Assembly (NCBI GenBank): GCA_023853785.1
Contig: JAJIRX010000496.1
Coordinates: forward strand, 372,001-436,000
Length of the DNA: 64,000 nt
Source of the DNA: Psilocybe azurescens
Taxonomy: Eukaryota; Basidiomycota; Agaricomycetes; Agaricales; Agrocybaceae
Reading direction: 5' to 3'
Shown one piece after another: positions 35,383 to 46,653 of this stretch. The position numbers and the translations under genes are program-made. The stretch's first letter is position 1. Each line of letters starts with the position of its first letter. A model generated the notes under the pieces. That model was not told where the DNA came from and did not search any database. It saw only the letters and a program-made list of their open reading frames with translations.

Positions 35383-36503
35383 TTAAATAAGAATAGCATT
35401 CTCCTCGACGCGATCGCCTCCCATGATGCGTTCCGTCCTGGCTTCGCAAACAACGACCTTGCGAATGGTTGCTAGATTCGCGTTGTTTGTGTCACCGAAA
35501 GGTGCAAGCATTTTGTGTGTTTCAGGAGGGTATTGCATTAGAGATTCGGTTACGTATAGTTCGATATCTGAGCGACGGAGGCGAAATCCCCAGATACTGC
35601 CTCTGTAGGCATCGACTAAGTGGACTTTCTCCAAACTCATGGCTATGAAAAGAAGTGATTAGAGGTAATTTTTGTCAGTTCTCTGAGATCTTGAGACTTA
35701 CAGGGGTTGAGAATGAGAGATGCGACAACGAATGGGTGGAGGAAGATGGCTTGGCCAAGGTAGAGTGACCGAAGAGACGGAATGGCAGGTAACCCAGAAT
35801 CGTTCTGGGAAAGCACCCTCGACATATTGATATGTGTCAGTTTGAGCTCAGTGAGATTTGTGTGCTCTGAGAGGGCACGAAAAAGATAGGATATCGCTTG
35901 AGGGACGATCTTCAGACATCGATTCAGCTTGAGTCTTGGACATAAAGAATGAAGGCATACAGCGATGGAGAAATGGTGGGGAGGATCTGGACCTATCCAT
36001 ATGAATCGGCGAGGACTATTTTGACAAACATATAAATCCTCATCTCTATGATCCCAAAGAAAGCGTAAAGCTCACTTGACGAGCGAAAGAGAGGTGTAGA
36101 TCATCTCGATATGTGGATCGAATGCATGGGAATTCAAACACAACCGGAGAAGATCCAAGCAGATCCGACCTGTCTCGTCCCTTTCCACATCATCAGCCTT
36201 GCCAGAGAGGCATCGAGAGAACAAAGCATATAGATCCGTGAACACGAGGTTAGACTCGTCACTGGTAATATCAAGCTCAACTGAGCGAGGACGACAAGGC
36301 GTGGATAACTCTGGGTCACTATACGTCGTGACAAACAGTGAAAGTTGAGCGCGAGATTTGAAATGTAGTGCCGAATATAAGATTCTCAGACATATGTCGC
36401 GAAACACCGAACAAGTCGTTATCAGTGCTACCACTGGTGGTTTCTGAAGATTAAGAGAGTAATCCAGAACTTCGTAGAGTATTTCTGGGGGTAAGGACGA
36501 CAT
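35383..36503 (-). CDS. F-box-like protein
   Basis: Probable substrate adaptor of an SCF ubiquitin ligase, of the type greatly expanded in mushroom fungi. Exons 36076-36503, 35702-36015 and 35383-35642 close in phase, giving 333 residues. The start MSSLPPEILYEVLDYSLN is a typical F-box beginning (LPxEIL), but the rest of the box is weak. Leucine-rich, repeat-like segments follow (TNLTELKLTHINMSR, IPSLRSLYLGQA). The target cannot be inferred. Its start lies 231 bp from the divergent SPC19 gene. Confidence 0.7.
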
Positions 36504-36734
36504 GTTAATGACTTATTATAGTCCTATCCTTAAACCCCGGTAGAAAGTGTTTGAAGGTGGTCAAAGGTGGTGGGAGCTGCACAAGGGAGCTGCACAAGAG
36601 AGCTGTAACTGTTGCTGGCCCATGCAACCTGCGAGAGATGGTGTAATCACGTGGTTGTGCTAAACAACGCGTACACAAAGTTTGAAATGAAATCGAAGTT
36701 GCAACTGTTCTCCCATCTCGTTTGTCGTATTCTA

Positions 36735-37487
36735 ATGTCCCGTCTGTCGAGAGCCAACTTGAAAGCCAGGGAATCAATATTTGCAAGTCGACCAGAGCAA
36801 TATATAGGGGATATTCAAGCTCGATGTCCGCCAGACTTGGAAGAATGTGTGATGGCCATGGAGGATTGCTGTGAGGAGGTCAGTCTTGATTCTGTACTCT
36901 TATAATCGTTAGGGTTCTCAAAATCATACTGGATTTAGGCATATGAAGCACAAGTTCTGCTCAGAAATGGCACAGAAGATCTTGCTCGCATGAGCAAAGT
37001 TTTGCAGAATGAGAGGGTGCGACATCTTTCAATTCGAAAAAGGGAAGGCACTAATCCGGAGCAGGTTTTCTTACTTGTCAACGAGGGCACAATAAAACGA
37101 TACAAACGTGGACTGGCGGATGAAATTGAGCCTGCGATAACAGAGCTTATAGAACGTGCCGAGCAGGGTCTCGTCGCATTGGAAAAGAAAGCCCACACAC
37201 TACAGGACAAGGTGCGTCATTTTGTCGAATTCAATTGATTTAAAGCTGACCGATTCCAATGTTAAAGATTGATAGTGCCAAAATGATACCACGAAATGCT
37301 ACCGGAACTAGCGCAGTCCAAAAACTGGAAGCTCGACGACTTCAGACACTGACGAAGCAAAGAGAGAAACTGGAGGCTGAAGTCCGAGCGCTCGAGGAAG
37401 AGGTTCTACAATCGGTAAGATACAGCCAACTGTATACGATGAAGCGATTGACTTATGACTGGTTAGGCCTTGAAGAATCGTTCATGA
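36735..37487 (+). CDS. SPC19: DASH complex subunit Spc19
   Basis: Subunit of the fungal DASH/Dam1 ring that couples kinetochores to spindle microtubules. Exons 36735-36878, 36939-37016, 37065-37211, 37268-37414 and 37467-37487 give 178 residues with all phases closed. The Spc19 pattern is seen in LEECVMAMEDCCEEAYEA, LARMSKVLQNERVF and EIEPAITELIERAEQGL, followed by a C-terminal coiled coil (KLEAEVRALEEEVLQ). The last exon is only 21 nt. The ATG at 36735 was chosen because the next residues fit the family start; 40 in-frame codons lie upstream without resemblance. Confidence 0.85.
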
Positions 37488-37762
37488 AACTCTTGCTTGG
37501 TTTATCTACGGCATCGCCAGCTGTTTTGTTAACAAAAGCGACACCGAACGCCCCTGCGGAATCATATCCTTCTCAAATCCAACGTCAAAAGCTTACATTC
37601 GCAATCAGATCCACGATCTTCACACTCAAATCACATCTACCTCTATCTATATGCTACCTCATTCGCGGGCAATCTGGGACCGCCACACTCTAGGACGACA
37701 TCTATCAGGACTAGATTATATATGGCAATCATTAGCCTATATTTAGTGCTGACTCCGCGATG

Positions 37763-38708
37763 TTATAGGTTCGCCTTTGGCTTCGAGGGCATCATCTTGA
37801 TATGCACGCCTGAGGCTACCAGTCGGTGATGTGTTACATTCCAAATCTGATCGGAGCCGAGAGAGGATCGGGTGCGGAGGGGAATAAAAAAAGGGAGGAG
37901 GTCGACTGCAATTAGCATGGATGCTTACCCAGTTCACGGACGAGACGTACCTCCGTTCGCACCGACTCGGTCCTCTTTCCGACAGTTAGAGTGGTGTTGA
38001 CTAAGCGTATCCTCTCGCCGCTGGAATATACTTGAGCACGAGATTCGGAGGAGAGAGGGAGGGGTGCAGGAGTAGAGACTTACATCGCAGCTGGAGAATG
38101 GTACACTACGTTTAACGATTGTGAAACGCTAGGGTGTTTTCTGCCCGTTTCGTATAGATTTAATGCGGTCAATGCAAACGACGACGCCCTTCAGAACACG
38201 AACGTGAAAGAAAGGTCAGATTCAGTCAATGAATTCGTATATTGGAACACATGTAAACAAGATAGATACGCACATATCGATCAAGAACGCTGAGCAGCCA
38301 CCATGGATATTACCGCCTCCATTGACCATATCTGCCATGTTTGATTAAGTCATCCATCCTCACAATTCTCACTCTTGCATTAAAGCAAATGAAGCAAAGA
38401 CAAAGACAAGACGCGTGCGTACCTTCGGAAACATCGACTTCCAGAACAGCTCTTCCTTCCATCTTCTGCGGCTCCTCCGCTTTCTGAAGGATCGACAATT
38501 CCGTGACCGTCATCCTCTCCATGATGTCCTTCCCGAAGCCATTCAGCGGCCGTTCACCTGGCTTGAGGAACGAGGCGAAGAACGTGCGCGGGTCGCCCAG
38601 GACGCGCTTGATCTCCTCAGGGGCGTTCCCTGCCACTTGGGATGTATCGAACTGGGGGCGGCCTTTATGTTGTAGTGCGTGTGGGGAAGCGTTTGTGCTG
38701 GTAGCCAT
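37763..38708 (-). CDS. Hotdog-fold thioesterase, PaaI/THEM2-like
   Basis: Probable acyl-CoA thioesterase. Exons 38423-38708, 38274-38331, 38084-38188, 37951-38020 and 37763-37846 close exactly, giving 200 residues. The catalytic hotdog motif NIHGGCSAFLIDM spans the second exon, and the later strands QSLNVVYHSPA, IRLVNTTLTVGKRTESV and HRLVASGVHIKM complete the fold. The gene is easily missed: the first exon runs open into its intron, which suggests a different, unrelated end. The N-terminal 95 residues lack a clear targeting signal. The physiological substrate is unknown. Confidence 0.87.
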
Positions 38709-39375
38709 TGGTGGGAATGTAATCTAAGTCTTGAGTCGAGTCTTTAGGTTTGAAGGAGATTATTCTGGGGCTTAAAGGCGAGGATGGTGAATGACCATTA
38801 GTAGCGGGCCCTTCGAGTACTGCTATATAGCGTTTGGACACTCGATTGCGGGGTCTAATTTCATTCCAAAGCTTGCAGCTTGCAGGGAGCGGAGAAGTCA
38901 GGCGGGCATGAAAAGTTGACAACCGGCCAAAACGATACCCGGTTCTATATGCAAATGAATCTACGACGCTTGGCACGGAGATAATCATGAAATGGTACTT
39001 AATGACATTAACTGCCAGTGTCTTAAGTTTACTGGTATGTATAATATGATAGTGATTCATGAATTACCCTTTAGAATCACTCAAGCTCTTAAGTAACCAA
39101 TCTAGATAGGGTTTTTTTAAAAAAGGAATGTATAGTTTGCGGAACCGGATACGTAGTAGATATCTACAAGAAAAATTCTATCCAAGGGGCCTGGTGAGTA
39201 GAATGTGTCACAGTCGTATTAAGCAGCAGAAAAAAAGAACAAGGAAATCATCAAGACATCGTCAACCTCCATCAGAATAGACAGAAGGCGGAAATGAGAG
39301 GAAGGCAGCAAGTATGCAGCACGTTGAGATATGAAATATGGAAGAAACGGCATTGAGCGAAACCAATACATTACA

Positions 39376-42300
39376 TCACTAAAAGATTGAAAGAAGCAAT
39401 TAGTGTCGTTGAAAGCGTCGCTGACGAACGGAGACGAGTACACACCATAAAGTACATGAGGTTCGACATCTTCTGGTGAGTAGGCTGGTACAGCCTCTTG
39501 AAGGTCTCGAGCTTGACATCCTGTTGGGCGCTGGTCTGCGTGGCGCTGTCCGAGCCCTCGAGGTTCGTGCCAGGAGCGTAGTGGTTCTTGGCGCGCGAAC
39601 AAACAATGTCGGCATCTGTAGGTGGTTAAAAGCGCATGAGTTAGCTTTCATGAAAGAAATAAGAATGAATGAAAAAGCGTACAATAGACAGGTGCAGGGA
39701 TGGAGACGGAACGTGTGGCTCGCGCGTAAACGTGGCACAGAGCGAACGAGAGGTTCTGCATCGCGTCAGCACTAAAAAAAAAAAGGAAAGATAACACAGA
39801 TGTCAGAATCTCGTCGTTGGCGCGTGTATTCAAAAAAAACGCACTTGAAATTGCTATCGTCGTAGATGACCGAATAATGCGCCGGCCGGCTCGTGCCCAG
39901 CAGCCCCCGTGGGTCAACTGGTAGTAGTCGAACTCGGTCGGGTGCCCGAGGCCCTCGTCGATGGTCGTGCCCGCCTGGCAGTTGCCGCTGCGGTCCGCGT
40001 CCTGGGCCTGCTGCGGGAACATCCTGATGTGGTGCCGCTTCCCGACGACGATGAGCGTGATCTTCGGGTTGACGTTCATGTCCTTGCATGCCTTCTTGAT
40101 CATCGGCAGTTCTAAGAATAAAAGAAAAGAAAGAAAAGGCTAAGCAAAGATGAAAGCAAACGCAAACGCAAAAAGAAGCGCACCTCCGTCGAGGACCTGC
40201 TGGAACTGGCCCTCCGAAACACCGTCGCGATAGAAGATGAGCCGCGCACACGGCGGGCGCCCCTTCTCGAACACGCCGCGGTACCCATTGTACTTCGTCA
40301 GCGCAGTTTTGACCATCTCCTCCAGATCCTCGATGATCTCCTTGCGGCCCGTCTGCACCTTGCTGACGGTGACGTACTTCGCCGTCGTCTGGTCCACGCT
40401 CGACACGAGGCTGGTGAAGGAGGGGCGGCCCTCCGCGCCGGGCGCCGGGTGGATGACGTCCGCGCCCATGACGATCGTCGGGTTGTGCGGGTCGTTGAGG
40501 AGGGTGTTGTCCGTGAGGACGTTGTTGATGCCCCCGAGTTTGACGTTGACCTTGAGCATCACGTTGGCCCAGTACTGCAGCTTCGCGCGGCGGCACTTGG
40601 ACGACTTGAGGCATTGAGTAGCGACTCCAGCTTTCACGTCACCAAAGCTGTTTGAATAAAGTCAGTCAGTTCGTGTTGGATAAAGGAAAGAGAGAGATGT
40701 GGACTGACTACTTGACCCTGGTGTAAATCTCGTTCCCGCCTTCGGGCAGGACCACGACGACGAGACTTGGCAACTCCTTCTTCTCATTCAAACATGCCAT
40801 ACCAGCCGCTGAGAGCACCTAAAAAGACATACAAAGCCCATCAGTCATAAAAACTAAACTAAATGACAAAGAAGAAACTCACAGCACCAGTATCGCTCTG
40901 CGGGTTATGCATGAAGATCATCGGCCTGGGATCCTCGACCTTCATGCCGACGCTGGCGGCGCCCTCACAAAAGGACTCTGCGAGCTCGCGCGCGTCGGCG
41001 TTGGTCCAGCGCGGGTCGAACACGACGATAATCCACTTCTTAACGACCGATGGGCGGAAGAAGATCTTGTCGCGCATGTTCCATTGTCCGTTGGCTGGTT
41101 TCTGTAAATGTTAATAATAAAAAATGAGCAACGTGTTTTCGTTGATAAATGGGGGATGCCTACGATGGTCTTCTCGCGGCTCGCGTCGCCATACCGGAGG
41201 ACGGGCGTGGGGAGCACGCGCGCCTTGACGGTCATCGGCGTCGGCGCGACGTTCATGCCGAACTTGCGCACGTACTCGCTCTGCCCGTACTGCAGCACGT
41301 TGAGCCCCTGGCGGATGCTCGCGAGGCGCTGGCTCGGCGCGAGCTTCGAGAACTCGACGATGTCGCTCGTCTTGCTGTCCGGGATCTGCTTGCGCATGAT
41401 CTGCCCCGCGGGCACGTCGCACAGCTCGATAGGGATGCACGCCCCGGATCCGATCTAACGGTTAATGAGAGAAGAGTTAATATGTTTCTTTTCCGTCCTT
41501 GTATGTATGGGTTGAGAAGGCAGACGGACGCACCTCGACGCAGATGTTGTCTGGGAACTGCAGCGGGCGGCCCAAGACCGTCCTGAAGTAATTAGCCACC
41601 GAGATCGTCTGCCCCTCCCGCGTCTGAAACGTGATCTGGCTCGCCGACTGGTTCGTCAGCCTCTTGATGACCCGCGGCTGCACCCTCCCGGTGTGCCTCG
41701 TCGACACGCGCATATTGCTCACGAAGCGCTGGAGCACGATCCTGCTGCGGTCGCCGAGGCTGCGCGGGGAGAGCTCCTTCGGATCGCGCTTCTCGAGGTA
41801 CTCGAGGCAGAGGGTGATGAGCGGCCCGGCGCGGTACATGAGCCCTGTCGAGATGTCGAGGTTGATGTACATCTTGTTCTGCGAGGGGCGCAGGGACTGG
41901 AAGTACCCGCGCCAGAGCTCGATGCCCTGCCGATGGCTTGCTTGCCGGCGTCGGTGAAGAAGGAGCGGGTGTTGAAGGGGTATTTGAGGTTGGGTTGCAT
42001 GCGGATGGCTACGTTCAGCGCCTAGAATAGAAGATTGGATTAGGGTGAGAAATGGAAGGATGAAGGACGTAATTACCGTCAAGGAAGTGGATACGGCACT
42101 GTCATATGCATGTGTACCGGCGATGAACTGGTGAAGGATTCTTTGGAGAGGTTAGTATACATTCTGGTTAGGTAATGTGAGAGTTTAGCGTACTCGGTAT
42201 TGATCGATGCGACCTTTGTGACCTTGATCTTGTAGACCTTGGGGGTTTCTCGTTACCGTCTTTGGGTGGTGGTCCTTCACGCGGCAGAGTAACATCGAAC

Positions 42301-42927
42301 TGCAATTCGAAACACAAAGTTAATCATAAAACTCGAGTCAATCAAATGAGGTTACGGTACCGATGCAGAGTCATTGGGTCCAAGAGGCAGTGGGTCCATG
42401 GTGTATGCATTCTTGCGGCCATCGTAAACCGCAGGGCTGCTGAATACCTGGGGGGCAGTGTGGGTCTGAAGGCGCTCGAACAGCATCATGTTCACTCTTG
42501 CAGGAAGCTTATCAGGAGAAACAACTATGGCACAGTCAAATGAGAGTAGGACGATACAGTAGCGCGCAAGGCTTACCAACTAGAGCAAACACAATCGTTT
42601 AGAGTCAATTCAACACGATGAAGCCATACAAGAACTCACTGTCATAATGGTGGATAATATTGTCGGGTATATCGACTGCAAAGGCATTGACGATGGTATT
42701 GACGACTTTACCGCCAGTACCAAAGCCTGGTCTCCTCACCCCGATGGTTTGTACATGTGCTGTAGGAATAAAGATGAGTTTGGTCGAACTAGGATGTACA
42801 CAAATATTGAAAAGCAAAACGAACCCGCGATGGCAACTGCGCCGCCACGGCCCGCTGCACCGCCGCGTACGGGTCCACCACCTCTCTGTGCACCACGTCC
42901 GCGCCCTGGAGCGATCCTTGGAGGCAT
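39376..42927 (-). CDS. AGO: Argonaute protein (RNA-interference slicer)
   Basis: Small-RNA-guided silencing effector. Exons: 42825-42927, 42640-42759, 42361-42524, 42194-42299, 42077-42140, 41534-42021, 41164-41454, 40883-41101, 40709-40818, 40184-40647, 39845-40111, 39683-39771, 39446-39615, and a final exon contributing only TGA (39376-39378). Order: Arg/Gly-rich start, N and L1 domains, PAZ, MID, PIWI. The catalytic tetrad is complete: Asp at 40458-40460 (GADVIHP), Glu at 40338-40340 (GRKEII), Asp at 40224-40226 (FYRDG), His at 39581-39583 (AKNHY). Three frame breaks occur in plus-strand runs 42241-42245, 41925-41927 and 39904-39908, each cured by one extra base. The start is 503 bp from the divergent CNX1 gene. 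Confidence 0.95.
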
Positions 42928-43430
42928 AGTTGTCAAAAAGCACGATGATATAGGAAAGGGCTGGGGAAGGGATGTGTAAGCTTGCGGGAAGCAAACGAGA
43001 ATCAGTAGTTGACACCTTGCACAACTGCCGTTATATAGGGTCATCCAACCGGCTGTTCCCGACTTCTCCTCTGCCTCACGCTAGTGGTGCGTTCCAACGT
43101 TACGTTCAACGGTTGTCCATTTAGAGTACGGAGGGACACGTTCGCCACACTTTGACAGCCTTCGACAACATGCCACTTGTTTCCTTTTGTGTCGGTGTGC
43201 CTTGCAACTTGCCATCGCCAATACAACACAACGATCGATTGGGTCATCGGTCCGCCGGCCTTTCTCTAAATAGAATGCCTACGCCGTCCTTGGCCACCAT
43301 GTCCGTTGATAATAGAAACCTTCTCTGCCTTTCCAAAGCTTGTTTGAGTATACAAGGTCCTCTTTGTCCAGGCTTATTCACTGGAGATAATTAGGTCAGC
43401 ACTTTGTGTGACGGCACACAAGGTCTAAAG
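42928..43430. promoter_or_regulatory. Bidirectional promoter region of AGO and CNX1
   Basis: The 503 bp between two divergent start codons must hold both promoters. TATA-like elements are not obvious; a tctctaaatag stretch lies near 43264. No binding site can be named with confidence. Confidence 0.5.
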
Positions 43431-46285
43431 ATGGCAACTTCCCCGCCACTCATACGCATTGCTATCCTGACTGGTGCGATGGCTGCTACTTACCTTGTTC
43501 TCAATTAGCGATCTCTGGCTAAATCGACTTTTTTGTCTCGTTTGTCCAGTCAGCGACACCGCGTCTGCAAATCCCGCTGCAGACGCATCGGGACCGACTA
43601 TCAAAGCGATTGTTTCCCAAATCGATTCTTGTCAAGTTCAAGAGGATTGTTGTCGTATTGTACCTGATGCAAAGGAAGAAATACAGAACGCCGTCGATGA
43701 GTGGTGTGCTTCCCACTCTATCGATTGGGTGATTACAACTGGGGGAACAGGGTTTGGATTGAGAGATGTTACGCCCGAGGTCAATTCATCCTCCTCATCC
43801 TCATCATGCTTGAACTACATTCTCAACGAAATTAACGACGAATTAGGCCCTATCACCCCTCATTGAACGTCCGGCCCCAGGTCTTGTCCATCTCATGCTA
43901 TCTTCCTCTCTCAAGAAGACACCCTTGGCCGCACTTTCACGGCCAGTAGCAGGGACAATCAACAACACACTGGTAACAACACTCCCAGGAAGTGTCAAGG
44001 CCGTCAAAGAGAACTTGGAGGCGCTACTCCACGGCGGGGTCATCCAGCATGCGATCGACTTGATCAAAGGCGGGTCGGGGAGGCAGGTGCATTCTGCGCT
44101 TGCGAGTGCGACCCCGGCCAGCGATAGCGACGCATCGAGCGTTAGACATGGACTGGGACATGGCCACGGACATCACAGTCATAGCCATAGCCATAGTCCA
44201 GGTGGCCACCGTCACCATCATCACCATACGCCAACACCAAGGTCCGAAAGCGCGCTTTCGCGGGATCCTACCGCTTCAGGTGCGTAGATATTCAACGCTA
44301 ACAGTAAAAACGCATCATTCGCGACGTTAATCTAATCATCGCGGCAGTTTCTGCTCGTCACAGAAAATCTCCATTCCCTCTAGTGTCTCTTGAAACCGCA
44401 CTCGCAGCAATCAAAGAGAACATCGAGGTTCTCCCCGTTTATCTGAAGAAGGTTCGTCTATCCTGCAATTATTATGTCCGACTAACTAAGCAAATTATTC
44501 AATCGAATGCACACTCTACACAAACCTCGACTTCGACTCGCTTGCTCTTGACCATGACGAACGTAAATAACAATAAAACACGGTAATAACAGGTCGACCA
44601 TAATTTAGCAGGACACATCCTCGCAGAGGACGTCTACGCACCGCAAAACGTCCCATTCAGTCCAACAACAAGCGTCGACGGGTACGCTCTCCAATGTCAG
44701 TCCCCCCCTCCCCCTCCCCCCTCATCTCACATACATCTAACCCAACCCAACCCAACCCCCCACCAATTCACCCACCAACAGCATCCCTCCCCCCCGGAAC
44801 ATACCCCGTCCTCACATCCGCCACCCACCCCTCCTCTTCCCCTTGCCTCCCCAACACATCTACCGCATCAACACCGGCGCCCCGCTCCCGCCCGCCACCG
44901 ACGCCGTCATCATGGTCGAAGACACCGAGCTCGTCGCCACGCACAAGCTCACGCCCGCCAGCGCGCCCGAGGAGAAGGACGTGCGGACGCTGGCGCAGGT
45001 GGTGCGCGGGGAGAACGTGCGGGACGCGGGCTCGGATGTGCGGGAGGGCGAGAGGGTCATGAAGAGGGGGAGCGGGTGAGCAGGGGGGGAGGGGAGGTGG
45101 GCACGCTGGTTTTCGTGGGGCGGAAGGAGGTGCGTTTGGAGGGTCTTCTTTTCCTTTTTTGGGGCTTTTGGTCTTTTCGCGCTTTCTCGATGTGGCTCTT
45201 TAATTCAACTAATTATCTTTATTTTTATCAGGTCAGCGTGTACAAAAACCCATAGTTGCGATAATGAGCACCGGGAACGAGATCGTAGATCTACACAGTA
45301 CTTCAACATCCGCCTCCGGACAAGCCGCAGACGGTGGCAGCTGGGGCGGGATATACGACACGAACAGACCATCGCTTACTGCCGTCCTACAGAGCATGGG
45401 CTACGAGGTGGTCGACCTCGGCATCGTCCCAGACGAGTACGTACCAACCCCTTCAGCTTGAAGTCTGAAAACGTCTTTATTCTTGTTCTCTTTACCCCTT
45501 GCCCAATGCAGCGTATCCGCACACGTATCGACCCTCCAAAAGGGGCTGCGGAGCGCGGACCTGGTCCTCACGACGGGCGGGACGTCGATGGGGCCGACGG
45601 ACCTGCTCAAGCCCGTCATCGAGCGGCACCTCGGCGGCACGGTGCATTTTGGGAGAGTCGGTATTAAGCCGGGGAAGCCCACTACGTTCGCCACCGTCCC
45701 CGTCTCTGCCCGTGAAGGAGAAGGGGCAGAAGAAAGGACAGTCCGCAAGCCCGTATTCGCGCTCCCGGGCAACCCCGCCTCCGCGCTCGTCACGTTCTAC
45801 GTCTTCGTCCTCCCCGCGCTGCGCCAGATGGGCGGCTGGCCCGAGAGGCTCTGCCATCTCCCGAGGATCATAGTCCAGGTGCGTCTGCGTATACAGGTGT
45901 CCTTCCTTCCACAGCAGCAGTCCACTGCTAGCTGGATAAAGTGGAAGCTCGAAACTGACTGACGCGGTTCGCATGCCTATAGATCCAAGACCCCATGCCG
46001 CTCGACTCGCGCGTCGAATTTCACCGCGCGATTATCAGGAGCGACGGGTCTAGCGCCGTCTTGAAAGCGCATAGCACCGGCGGACAGCGCTCGAGCCGCG
46101 TGGCGAGCCTGTCAGAGGCGAATGGCCTCGTTGTGGTTCCTGCTTTGGAGCAGCGTGCGCATCGTGCAGACGGCGACGCCGCATCGGGAGTGGCGGGCGT
46201 GGATACGAAGGCGAAGGCGAAGACGAGTTTGGAGGCGGGCGAGTTTGCGCAGGCTGTAGTTATTGGCGAGATTGAAATGGCGTAG
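43431..46285 (+). CDS. Molybdenum-cofactor biosynthesis protein Cnx1/gephyrin (MogA-MoeA fusion)
   Basis: Catalyses the last two steps of Moco synthesis: adenylylation of molybdopterin and molybdate insertion. Exons 43431-43473, 43550-43779, 43847-44279, 44348-44451, 44593-44695, 44782-45129, 45232-45436, 45512-45878, 45983-46285. The N-terminal MogA-like domain has VSDTAS, WVITTGGTGFGLRDVTPE; the C-terminal MoeA-like domain has SVDGYAL, INTGAPLPPATDAVIMVEDT, STGNEI, TTGGTSMGPTD and ALPGNPASALVTF. The domain order is that of gephyrin; plant Cnx1 has the reverse. The linker is His-rich (44155-44230). Three frame breaks fall in runs 44839-44842, 45066-45070 and 45244-45248, each needing one extra base. 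Confidence 0.94.
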
Positions 46286-46653
46286 GCTTAAATGACGCCT
46301 GAACTTGTTGAATTGAAGTTGGGACACTGTTTGAGTATGTACAGTAACTGAGCTCTTATCATGATGGCTGTTCCACAGATTCGAAGATGTGTTTGATCGT
46401 ATCCTTTATGCCTCACAAAAAGGAAGGTAGTGTTTACACTTTTGATATGATAGCTCGCAAAAGTAGACAGCGAATATACACGAATAGATGAATGTGGAGA
46501 GATGAAAGCGAGATGATAACTGAGAAAGTGCAATAGTAGGTACAGTGTCCTTGATGATTCCGTTGCGGGTATATAAAAATACAAATACCGTGATAGTAAG
46601 AGGAAAAGATAATTGAAGATGATAAAAATAAGCTCGCAGTCGACTTGAACGAC

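Noticed and set aside
39772..40614. 280-codon minus-strand frame rich in Arg, Gln and Pro
   Set aside because: It is an out-of-frame reading of the GC-rich Argonaute PIWI exons; the true frame carries the catalytic motifs.
42237..42257. A 20-nt intron in Argonaute
   Set aside because: It would restore the frame but is too short to splice; a missing base in the five-base run at 42241-42245 explains the break and keeps the conserved residues.
45066..45248. Programmed frameshifting or real pseudogenisation of CNX1
   Set aside because: There is no slippery-site pattern, the breaks are all one-base deficits in homopolymers, and the same pattern recurs in unrelated essential genes across the window.
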